From Candidatus Heimdallarchaeota archaeon (lineage in GTDB: Archaea; Asgardarchaeota; Heimdallarchaeia; Hodarchaeales; LC-3), in contig DAHXPE010000336.1 in the NCBI GenBank assembly GCA_027364495.1, forward strand, positions 1 to 5,285: a stretch of DNA of 5,285 nucleotides. The letters run 5' to 3'. The notes under the pieces are model-generated. The model was not told the DNA's origin. It searched no databases and saw nothing but the letters and a program-made list of their open reading frames with translations. Shown one piece after another: positions 1 through 5,148 of this stretch; position 1 is the stretch's first letter; each line of letters opens with the position of its first letter. The position numbers and the translations under genes were made by a program.

Positions 1-99
1 CTGTAAATGCACTATACTCCCAAGCGTTTGACTATGAAGTAGGTTTTTAGGATCAATTTTGGCAAACTTTCCATTATCTAGAATCTGAGTTACACTGTA
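1..99 (-). repeat. Left arm of a 99-bp perfect inverted repeat (copy of part of the nuclease gene)
   Basis: Read on the minus strand, these 99 bases are identical to 403-501; base i pairs with base 502-i at every position, and identity stops abruptly at 100. The copy corresponds to nuclease residues about 40-72 (counted from the ATG at 286), including the SVTQIL and GSIVH segments. It is not a usable second gene: in the copied reading frame a TAG (103-105 on the minus strand) lies one codon beyond the junction. The arm runs off the left edge, so its true length is unknown. The lack of any mismatch means either a very recent event or a chimeric join during amplification or assembly; I favour the latter because it sits at the sequence end. 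Confidence 0.97.
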
Positions 100-130
100 A
101 TTCTATATCATTCGGCGGTAAGGAAACCAT
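100..130 (-). CDS. Possible start of a divergent gene, cut by the inverted-repeat junction
   Basis: On the minus strand an ATG at 130-128 opens a frame reading MVSLPPNDIELQ up to the junction near 99, after which the frame runs through the inverted copy and stops. The frame is also open upstream of the ATG back to a TAA near 180. A GTGAT element lies 7 bases before the ATG and a TATA-like GATATAAA (165-172) lies 35-42 bases before it. This is consistent with a real divergent gene whose body was lost when the fold-back junction formed. Only 12 residues remain, no family can be recognised, and chance is a serious alternative. Confidence 0.25.
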
Positions 131-164
131 GTATTTAATCACTAACTGAGGTAATCCTAGTTTG

Positions 165-172
165 TTTATATC
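165..172 (-). promoter_or_regulatory. TATA-like box for the possible divergent gene
   Basis: GATATAAA on the minus strand lies about 35-42 bases upstream of the candidate ATG at 130. That would place a transcription start some 10-15 bases before the ATG. It depends wholly on the truncated gene being real, and the region is AT-rich enough for such boxes to arise by chance. Confidence 0.2.
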
Positions 173-214
173 TTTATCTTATTATCTAAAATTTTGCAAA
201 AATTATTTCACAAA

Positions 215-236
215 ATTTATTTTTTCAAAAATAAAT
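215..236. repeat. Perfect AT hairpin in the divergent intergenic region
   Basis: ATTTATTTTT (215-224) and AAAAATAAAT (227-236) are exact reverse complements separated by two bases, giving a 10-bp palindromic stem. It lies between the outward-facing TATA-like boxes at 165-172 and 253-260, so it could be an operator-like site for either gene. It contains no G or C in the stem, so RNA stability would be low, and composition alone could produce it. Confidence 0.4.
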
Positions 237-252
237 CAAAGATAACATAATG

Positions 253-260
253 ATAAATAT
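253..260 (+). promoter_or_regulatory. TATA-like box (box A) of the nuclease gene
   Basis: ATAAATAT is centred about 30 bases before the ATG at 286. In archaea a box A at this distance places transcription initiation at or next to the start codon, i.e. a leaderless mRNA. This agrees with the absence of a Shine-Dalgarno sequence in front of that ATG. No clear purine-rich BRE is visible upstream. Confidence is limited by the AT-rich background. Confidence 0.4.
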
Positions 261-285
261 TCATCTTACATTGTTTTGATTGCTT

Positions 286-1341
286 ATGCAAAATAAAGTA
301 TCTTTTCCTAAAATCGATCATTTAAGGGAATTTGGTGGTTTAAAAAGAATTGAAAACCCTCCAACTGGTGTTCCAAGATATAATATCAATAATGAAGGAT
401 ACTACAGTGTAACTCAGATTCTAGATAATGGAAAGTTTGCCAAAATTGATCCTAAAAACCTACTTCATAGTCAAACGCTTGGGAGTATAGTGCATTTACA
501 GATTGAAAATCATTTTAAGAACAAAGATTTACATTTTGGACTTGAGGAAACACTCGATGAAAATCAGCTCAAATTATTTCATTTTCTTCCAGAACCAGAT
601 GAGTTACAAGAAGAATGGGACTTATATTTACAATCGCCTTCCGATCCTAATAATACAATTGAAGAATTGGTTCTTAAGAAACGTATTTCAACAGCGTATG
701 GTCATTTTAATAAGTTTTTAGAAGAGCATGAAGTTATTCCAATTTGGTCAGAAGAAATTATTTGGAATCCAAGTTATTTATATGCGGGTACGGTAGATTT
801 ACTTTGTTTTTTAGATGGAAAATTGACAATAATTGACCACAAAACATCCAGATTTATTGATGATTCATTAACTTCCCTTGACAATTATACTGGTCAATTA
901 TCAGCTTATACAAAAGCAATCAACACACTAGAAGGAAATGAATATGACATAGACCTTAAATTACTTCATCTAGATCCATTAGGTGATAATTATAAATTAA
1001 TACCTCGAAAATATAACTTTGAAGTATTCTTAAACGCATTAGTAAGATTTTCACAGGCCAAATTTTTTCCTGAAGATGAAAATATTTTAGATGCTCAGAA
1101 CCACACAGTGATTGAAATAGATGAAAAATTTAAGACCAAAAAGTATCCATGTCCTAATAAGAGTTGTAAGGAAGATTCGATTTTTCCATTTCCAATTGAT
1201 AATCGTTTTTTAATTGATAACCAAGTTAAAGACATCGTTAAAGTAGCTTGGCATGAAACACATAATCATTTTGCTGTTTTCCATATTAATGTAACAAATT
1301 TAGAAGTAGAAAAATCTTTTAACCAAATAGGAAAGACTTAA
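286..1341 (+). CDS. PD-(D/E)XK superfamily nuclease (RecB / MGME1-phage exonuclease-like)
   Basis: A 351-residue protein starting at the ATG at 286; an in-frame TTG at 280 is less likely because the TATA-like box at 253-260 fits the ATG. N-terminal SVTQIL (about 41-46) and GSIVH (66-70) match the 'SVTxIL...GxxxH' opening of MGME1-type and phage exonucleases. The nuclease core follows: SEE (155-157), GTVD (168-171, metal-binding Asp171), IIDHKTS (182-188, the D-x-K pair Asp184 and Lys186) and QLSAY (204-208, the QxxxY motif of RecB-type nucleases). The family cuts single-stranded DNA or DNA ends in a Mg-dependent manner during repair, recombination or replication. The C-terminal part holds a CPNKSC motif (289-294) and a His-rich WHETHNH stretch (322-328). 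The four-cysteine Fe-S cluster of Cas4/AddB is absent, and no helicase or cas gene is nearby. Its precise substrate is unknown. Part of it (403-501) is duplicated in inverted form at the left edge. Confidence 0.85.
   Translation: MQNKVSFPKIDHLREFGGLKRIENPPTGVPRYNINNEGYYSVTQILDNGKFAKIDPKNLLHSQTLGSIVHLQIENHFKNKDLHFGLEETLDENQLKLFHFLPEPDELQEEWDLYLQSPSDPNNTIEELVLKKRISTAYGHFNKFLEEHEVIPIWSEEIIWNPSYLYAGTVDLLCFLDGKLTIIDHKTSRFIDDSLTSLDNYTGQLSAYTKAINTLEGNEYDIDLKLLHLDPLGDNYKLIPRKYNFEVFLNALVRFSQAKFFPEDENILDAQNHTVIEIDEKFKTKKYPCPNKSCKEDSIFPFPIDNRFLIDNQVKDIVKVAWHETHNHFAVFHINVTNLEVEKSFNQIGKT
403..501 (+). repeat. Right arm of the 99-bp perfect inverted repeat, inside the nuclease gene
   Basis: This is the intact, in-gene partner of the inverted copy at 1-99, separated from it by 303 bases. 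Because the reading frame is open and the encoded motifs are conserved here, this arm is taken to be the original and the left-edge copy the derived one. The repeat boundary at 403 does not coincide with a gene or domain boundary. Confidence 0.97.
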
Positions 1342-1343
1342 CC

Positions 1344-1378
1344 AAAAAATATTTTTGAACTCCTGATGTTATAAGGAG
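1344..1378 (+). terminator. A/T palindrome and weak hairpin after the nuclease gene
   Basis: Three bases after the nuclease stop there is a 12-base self-complementary tract AAAAATATTTTT (1345-1356) ending in five T, suitable for archaeal-type termination. Immediately behind it CTCCT (1360-1364) can pair with AGGAG (1374-1378) across a 9-base loop. The AGGAG is not near any start codon, so it is not a ribosome binding site for the next gene, which begins at 1437. Confidence 0.35.
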
Positions 1379-1436
1379 AACTTTCAGACTTTGATTTATC
1401 CAGATTTTTTAATTTTTGTTATTATTGGGAAGAAAA

Positions 1437-2003
1437 ATGGAAACTAAAGGACTTAAAAGTAGTATTCGAAAGTCTGCTCTCGAAAAACGTAAAACTGTCA
1501 ACACCGCTAAAGAAAGCTATAAAATATACCAAAATTTCATAAAAAGCTCATATTATGAAAAGGCAAATTCAATTATGAGTTATATGAATATTAATAATGA
1601 AGTTGAAACCGGTAGTATAAATAAAGAAATTGTAGATGACGACAAAACTCTTTTATTACCTGTTTTAATCAATAATGAAATTAAAGTTAGCAAATTTACG
1701 TTTGGTGATAATTTTAAAGTGGGTGAATTCAATATTCCAGAACCAAGCCCATTTCGAGAATATGATAAACATTGGGTCGAAGTATTGCTTGTACCTGGCG
1801 TTGCATTTTCTCCCAAGACAGGACATAGACTTGGGTATGGAAAAGGTTTTTTTGATCGCTTTTTGAAGGATTTTAAAGGGGAAAAAATTGGTCTTTGCTT
1901 TGAAGTACAATTAGTTGATGATATACCTTATGAACCTCAAGATGTTAGTATGGATCTTCTAATAACAGAAAAAAGGATTATTGAGTTAAAGAAAAAAAAA
2001 TGA
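1437..2003 (+). CDS. 5-formyltetrahydrofolate cyclo-ligase (5,10-methenyltetrahydrofolate synthetase)
   Basis: A 188-residue cytosolic enzyme converting 5-formyltetrahydrofolate plus ATP to 5,10-methenyltetrahydrofolate, ADP and phosphate, returning stored folate to the one-carbon pool. Family landmarks run in order: the N-terminal KSSIRKSALEKR stretch (about 7-18), YMNINNEVET (50-59) with the substrate-contacting Glu region, NIPEP (99-103), and the signature LLVPGVAFSPKTGHRLGYG (117-135) followed by KGFFDR (136-141), with the glycine-rich ATP/phosphate loop. A typical MDLLITEKRII end completes a full-length protein. The ATG at 1437 is preferred over the in-frame TTG at 1416 because it starts just before the conserved N-terminus; GGGAAG (1427-1432) could be a weak ribosome binding site. 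The coding end has nine A before TGA. The next gene follows after 12 bases in the same frame, so the two are probably co-transcribed. If the organism is archaeal, folate use beside methanopterin is implied. Confidence 0.93.
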   Translation: METKGLKSSIRKSALEKRKTVNTAKESYKIYQNFIKSSYYEKANSIMSYMNINNEVETGSINKEIVDDDKTLLLPVLINNEIKVSKFTFGDNFKVGEFNIPEPSPFREYDKHWVEVLLVPGVAFSPKTGHRLGYGKGFFDRFLKDFKGEKIGLCFEVQLVDDIPYEPQDVSMDLLITEKRIIELKKKK

Positions 2004-2015
2004 CCTGATCATAGC

Positions 2016-2861
2016 ATGACATTTAGCATTGTAGCTAGGGATAAAGAAACCGGGGAATTAGGTATTGCAGTTCAAAGCAAATTTATATCTGTGGGAGCTG
2101 TTGTTCCTTGGATTGACCTACAAGCAGGGGCTATTGCAACACAAGCTATGGCTAATTTAGAATATGGCCGAACAGGTTTAAAACTACTTTCGGCGGGTAT
2201 GTCATCGAAACAGGTACTTAATGTACTATTGGAAATGGATCCAGAGCGTGAACATCGACAAGTAGGCATAGTTGATCTACATGGGAATGCTGTTACCTAT
2301 ACTGGAAAATCCTGTTATAATTGGGCTGGTGGGGTGGCAGGCGATGGAGTAGCTGCTCAAGGAAATATCTTGGTTTCTGAAGCTACTGTCAACGCTATGT
2401 TTGATACTTATCTCAAAACAACAGGTGATCTCGCTGAAAAATTACTTTCAGCCCTTCAGGCCGGTCAAAAAGCTGGTGGAGATAGAAGGGGTCAACAATC
2501 TGCTAACCTTCTGGTATACAAGAAAAATGCTGGTTATGGAGGTGGAAGTGACGTGTATATTGATGTTCGAATTGATGACCATCCCCAAGCAACGTCTGAA
2601 CTACGAAGGGTCTTTGAACTATATAGTATGACTTTACTAGAGAGAGAAGATCCAAAAGAAGTAACTGAATTGACTCCTGTCATATACCAAGAAATTGGAA
2701 GAAAATTAAAAACTCTAGGCTATTTAGATTCAAATGGTTTTGCTGAAAAAGAAGTTAAACCCGCATTTACACGCTGGTTACACACAGAAAATTTTGAAAA
2801 TAAGGAACGAGAAGATAATTTAGTCTGGAATTCAGTTTTAAATTATTTAAGGAAAATGTAA
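2016..2861 (+). CDS. DUF1028 family Ntn-hydrolase-like protein with C-terminal PG_binding_2-like domain
   Basis: A 281-residue protein. Residues 1 to about 205 match the DUF1028 fold family: TFSIVARDKETGELGIAV at the start, GAVVPW (27-32), GAIATQAMAN (38-47), YGRTGLKLLSAG (50-61), RQVGIVD (81-87), AAQGNILV (113-120) and a C-terminal GYGGGSDVYIDVRIDDH (173-189). The family resembles N-terminal nucleophile hydrolases; Thr2 would be exposed after Met removal, but the real reaction is unsettled and roles in amide or peptide hydrolysis are only proposed. Residues about 210-280 (IGRKLKTLGYLD..., TRWLHTENFENKERED...) look like the small putative peptidoglycan-binding domain PG_binding_2 often attached to DUF1028. 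No signal peptide or membrane segment is present, so a cytosolic role is likely and the 'peptidoglycan' label should not be taken literally. The base composition is richer in GC than the neighbours (about 42% in 2101-2220 by hand count), hinting at separate ancestry. Confidence 0.9.
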   Translation: MTFSIVARDKETGELGIAVQSKFISVGAVVPWIDLQAGAIATQAMANLEYGRTGLKLLSAGMSSKQVLNVLLEMDPEREHRQVGIVDLHGNAVTYTGKSCYNWAGGVAGDGVAAQGNILVSEATVNAMFDTYLKTTGDLAEKLLSALQAGQKAGGDRRGQQSANLLVYKKNAGYGGGSDVYIDVRIDDHPQATSELRRVFELYSMTLLEREDPKEVTELTPVIYQEIGRKLKTLGYLDSNGFAEKEVKPAFTRWLHTENFENKEREDNLVWNSVLNYLRKM

Positions 2862-2863
2862 GG

Positions 2864-2881
2864 TAAAAAAATTTATTTTTT
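2864..2881. terminator. Bidirectional A/T-tract terminator between convergent genes
   Basis: The DUF1028 and dUTPase genes converge with only 11 bases between their stops. The junction reads A7 (2865-2871), TTTA, then T6 (2876-2881). It therefore presents a T-run to RNA polymerase from either direction, as archaeal intrinsic termination uses. The T-run for the + strand and the A-run for the - strand overlap the neighbouring gene ends, so the two transcripts probably overlap slightly at their 3' ends. Confidence 0.45.
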
Positions 2882-3316
2882 GCCAGAACTACCAAATCCG
2901 GAACTACCTCTAGCAGTTTCTGATAATTCTTGAACTTGAGTTAATTCAACAACTGGAACTTCACGAATTGCCATTTGAGCAATACGATCTCCTTTTGTTA
3001 TGATAAAATTTTCTTTACCAAAATTAATCATAATGCAAATAATTTCACCTCTATACTCTGTATCTATCGTACCAGGCGTATTAACAAGTGAAATACCATG
3101 TTTTAAAGCTAAGCCGGATCGAGGACGCACTTGTGCTTCGTATCCAACAGGTAATTCAATAGCTATTCCTGTTGGAATACCCATAATTTGATTTGGTGGA
3201 ATTGACGCATTAATTCGGGAACGAAGGTCAACAGCAACGTCACCAGGATAGGCAAACTGCGGCATCTTTGTTTCTGAGTCCAAAATCTTGACTTTTACTT
3301 GAATGGGTTTTGTCAT
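2873..3316 (-). CDS. dut: Deoxyuridine 5'-triphosphate nucleotidohydrolase (trimeric dUTPase)
   Basis: A complete 147-residue dUTPase, hydrolysing dUTP to dUMP and pyrophosphate with Mg, which keeps uracil out of DNA and supplies dUMP for thymidylate synthesis. All five motifs of the homotrimeric family are present in order: motif I GDVAVDLRS (25-33), motif II RPRSGLA (64-70), motif III GTIDTEYRG (82-90) with catalytic Asp85 and the uracil-pocket Tyr88, motif IV GDRIAQM (109-115) and motif V ARGSSGFGSSG (135-145), whose Phe141 stacks on the uracil. Motif III with this Tyr and the absence of a dCTP-deaminase signature make dUTPase preferable to Dcd or a bifunctional Dcd-Dut. It lies 15 bases behind the HIT gene on the same strand and is probably translated from the same transcript. 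The spacer carries AGGA about 8 bases before the ATG, a possible ribosome binding site for an internal operon gene. Confidence 0.96.
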   Translation of the reverse strand: MTKPIQVKVKILDSETKMPQFAYPGDVAVDLRSRINASIPPNQIMGIPTGIAIELPVGYEAQVRPRSGLALKHGISLVNTPGTIDTEYRGEIICIMINFGKENFIITKGDRIAQMAIREVPVVELTQVQELSETARGSSGFGSSGKK

Positions 3317-3331
3317 AGGAATTTTCCTAAA

Positions 3332-3727
3332 TTATGTGTATTTATTTTGAGTCTCTTTTAATTGGTCATTAGATCTCTTTAATGTATCCCATTCCATTAC
3401 TAAACCAGTAGCCCTGTCAGGTTTAGGAATAAGATGAAAATGTACATGCATAATTATTTGATGGGCTATTCGACCATTGTTTTGTAAAACGTTGTAATTT
3501 TGAACGCCTGATTTTAAAGCTAAATTTTTTGCACAAATTAATAATTCAGCTAACTCATCATCTGGGACCTGATGGAGTTTTTCAGCATGTGTTTTGGGAA
3601 TGAGGAGTAAATGACCATCACTTAACGGATTAATGTCTAAAAAAGCTAAAATTTTATCAGATTCATAGAGCTTGTAAGAGGGAATCTCACCAGCTATGAT
3701 TTTACAAAAAATACAGTCATCAGCCAT
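3332..3727 (-). CDS. HIT family protein (HINT-type purine nucleoside phosphoramidate hydrolase)
   Basis: A 131-residue histidine-triad protein. The ATG at 3727 is chosen over an in-frame TTG at 3739 because the canonical MADDCIFCKIIAGEIPS opening starts there and a TATA-like box is centred 31 bases upstream. Cys5-x-x-Cys8 plus His47 and the first triad His form the usual zinc site of cysteine-containing HINT proteins. DINPLSDGHLLLIPKTH (31-47) is the conserved core, and HVHFHLI (94-100) is the HxHxHxx motif, with His96 the expected nucleophile that forms a nucleotidyl intermediate. Substrates in the family are AMP or GMP linked to amines, and related nucleotide conjugates; which is used here cannot be told. 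The protein is cytosolic, with no signal or membrane segment. It precedes dut in the same direction with 15 bases between, suggesting a two-gene nucleotide-hygiene transcript. Confidence 0.94.
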   Translation of the reverse strand: MADDCIFCKIIAGEIPSYKLYESDKILAFLDINPLSDGHLLLIPKTHAEKLHQVPDDELAELLICAKNLALKSGVQNYNVLQNNGRIAHQIIMHVHFHLIPKPDRATGLVMEWDTLKRSNDQLKETQNKYT

Positions 3728-3753
3728 TTTAATCAACAACTACTCTTATATTG

Positions 3754-3763
3754 TTTTATAAAA
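3754..3763 (-). promoter_or_regulatory. TATA box of the HIT-dut transcript
   Basis: TTTTATAAAA is a perfect 10-base palindrome at 27-36 bases before the HIT ATG at 3727, the classical archaeal box A distance for a leaderless transcript. The sequence between it and the ATG contains no Shine-Dalgarno motif, in agreement. It lies in the 71-base gap behind the sirtuin gene, so HIT-dut probably has its own promoter even though all three genes point the same way. Confidence 0.5.
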
Positions 3764-3798
3764 GAAAAATTAAACAGGATTTACAAAAATAAAATAAT

Positions 3799-4569
3799 TT
3801 ATTTATGTTTTTTCTTCACGTATTTCAGTAGATTTGGTAAAATTATTTCTATTTGCCCTTGAAATATCATATCTGCTTTTAAATCATATCCTGTTCTATC
3901 ATTATTTATTATGACAATAAAAGCATTATTATTTTTAGCTTTTTTGGGAAGAATTGAACCAGGTTCAACACTTAACGTTGTTCCAATTGCAATAAACAAA
4001 TCACATGCAGAAGCATGGTCATTTGCGTTTTGTAATTCCTTTTCTAATAATGGTCTACCGAAATTTACGTAAGATGGAATTATTTTACCACCACAGGAGC
4101 AATTTTTTTCAACCTTAGTGCCTAACACAGGATCAGTTAATGTCTGTAAATTATTGTTCAAACCTAATTCTTTTAATTCATATCTTTTATCGCAATTATT
4201 ACATCGTAAAATATTAAAATTTCCATGAATTTCGGCCAAATTTTTCTCGGGAATGCCAGATCTGCGATGGAGATTATCAATATTCTGGGTAATCAAGAAT
4301 TTTAAATAACCTTTATGATATAATTCATAAACAACTTTATGACCTACATTAGGCTTGAACCTGCTAAAAGGTTTAACTTTTTTATCAGAAAGACCTTTAT
4401 GCTTTCTAGTCCAAACACCATCAGAACCACGATAATCTGGTAAACCAGAGTCAGTACTAATACCTGCTCCAGTGAATATTACCAAATGTTTAGCCATTCG
4501 AATACGATTGGCTAATTCTTCAATGTTTTTCTCATAAAAACCTTTCTGTTGAGGAGTAATAATAGACAT
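3799..4569 (-). CDS. Sir2-family NAD-dependent protein deacylase, SIRT6/SIRT7-like
   Basis: A full-length 256-residue sirtuin, removing acyl groups from lysines with NAD and yielding nicotinamide and O-acyl-ADP-ribose. Visible in order: the NAD-binding GAGISTDSGLPDYRG (34-48) followed by DGVWT (50-54); TQNIDNLH (94-101); catalytic His115 in EIHGNF; a zinc module with Cys123-x-x-Cys126 and Cys157-x-Cys159; the GGKIIPSYVNFGRPL segment (160-174); GTTL (196-199); and the adenosine-side VIINNDRTGYD (219-229). The GVWT sequence, the LKFLITQNIDNLHRRSG stretch and the NFG instead of the usual FGE resemble the SIRT6/7 class rather than the typical archaeal Sir2. Archaeal relatives are known to act on chromatin proteins such as Alba; the target here is unknown, and mono-ADP-ribosylation is an alternative activity. 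The ATG at 4569 is the only sensible start and lies behind a TATA-like box. The coding strand ends 71 bases before the HIT gene. Confidence 0.93.
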   Translation of the reverse strand: MSIITPQQKGFYEKNIEELANRIRMAKHLVIFTGAGISTDSGLPDYRGSDGVWTRKHKGLSDKKVKPFSRFKPNVGHKVVYELYHKGYLKFLITQNIDNLHRRSGIPEKNLAEIHGNFNILRCNNCDKRYELKELGLNNNLQTLTDPVLGTKVEKNCSCGGKIIPSYVNFGRPLLEKELQNANDHASACDLFIAIGTTLSVEPGSILPKKAKNNNAFIVIINNDRTGYDLKADMIFQGQIEIILPNLLKYVKKKHK

Positions 4570-4613
4570 ACTAAATCAATTAAGAAAAAGGTTATTCTTG
4601 ATAGAATTCATGC

Positions 4614-4620
4614 TTTATAA
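4614..4620 (-). promoter_or_regulatory. TATA-like box upstream of the sirtuin gene
   Basis: TTATAAA on the minus strand lies 45-51 bases before the sirtuin ATG. Initiation about 25 bases downstream would leave a leader of roughly 20 bases, so this transcript would not be leaderless. No clear Shine-Dalgarno is seen in that leader. Confidence 0.4.
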
Positions 4621-5148
4621 AATAGTTTTGGCTGGGCATTAACCATGAAACTAACAAGAAGCTTATTACTTGATATTCTTTAAAAAACTTACAGAAAATA
4701 AAAAAATGTTAAATTAATGAAAATTGAGTAAAAACAAGAAAAAGAAAAAAATATAAACCATTAAATCCTTAAAATAAATCAGAAAATAAAAATCAAATAA
4801 AAAAAAGAAGTAAATAAGCCAAAAAAGAAGTTTAGTCTAATAAAAAGATTAATCAAGACTATATTAAAATTCAGTCGAAGAAAAGAATTGGATGCATTTA
4901 CTGAAAAGTATTTAATCAGACAAATGTGAATATTTAACAGTAAGAAGAAAATTTTGAAATTGTAAAAATATCCGACAAAAAGCAAAGAATGGTTCTTTAG
5001 TAAAAGGTGAATAAATTTTTCCTTGTAAATATATGTCAAAAGGACATAAATTTTAATCAGGAGAATTTTGTCGCCAAATTTTTTTTGATAATATTAATCT
5101 TTTGGGTAGACATAAAAGACCATTTTTAAATTTTCTATATAGTTATTG
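4621..5148. other. Very AT-rich stretch without a convincing gene
   Basis: This region has no supported gene. Composition is extreme (about 13% GC in 4741-4800 by hand count) and the plus strand is strongly A-rich from about 4660 to 5040. An open frame on the minus strand at 4779-5039 would give an 86-residue Phe/Leu/Ile/Asn-rich product, which is what poly-A/T DNA yields by chance, so it is not called. A repeated AAAAAAGAAGT word appears near 4800 and 4821. No tRNA, CRISPR repeat or GC-rich RNA-like block was seen. It may be simple spacer DNA or a decayed gene. Confidence 0.6.

Noticed and set aside
286..1341. Cas4 and a CRISPR-linked role for the nuclease
   Set aside because: The conserved four-cysteine Fe-S pattern of Cas4 is missing, and there is no CRISPR repeat array or other cas gene in the window.
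1374..1378. AGGAG as a ribosome binding site for the cyclo-ligase gene
   Set aside because: It lies about 60 bases before the ATG at 1437, far outside the working distance, with no alternative in-frame start close behind it.
2001..2003. Recoded TGA (tryptophan or selenocysteine)
   Set aside because: Tryptophans in all genes here use TGG, TGA also ends the protein exactly at the normal family length, and no selenocysteine-type stem-loop is apparent.
2016..2861. Cell-wall or peptidoglycan function for the DUF1028 protein
   Set aside because: The C-terminal domain resembles PG_binding_2 only by family name; there is no signal peptide, and nothing else in the window concerns cell walls.
4779..5039. 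Minus-strand 86-residue open frame resembling a hydrophobic membrane protein
   Set aside because: Its Phe/Leu/Ile/Asn composition is what A-rich DNA encodes on the opposite strand; it lacks any motif, a ribosome binding site or a plausible promoter.
5059..5070. AGGAG followed by TTG as a small gene start
   Set aside because: The frame TTG TCG CCA AAT TTT TTT ends at TGA after six codons, too short to support a gene.
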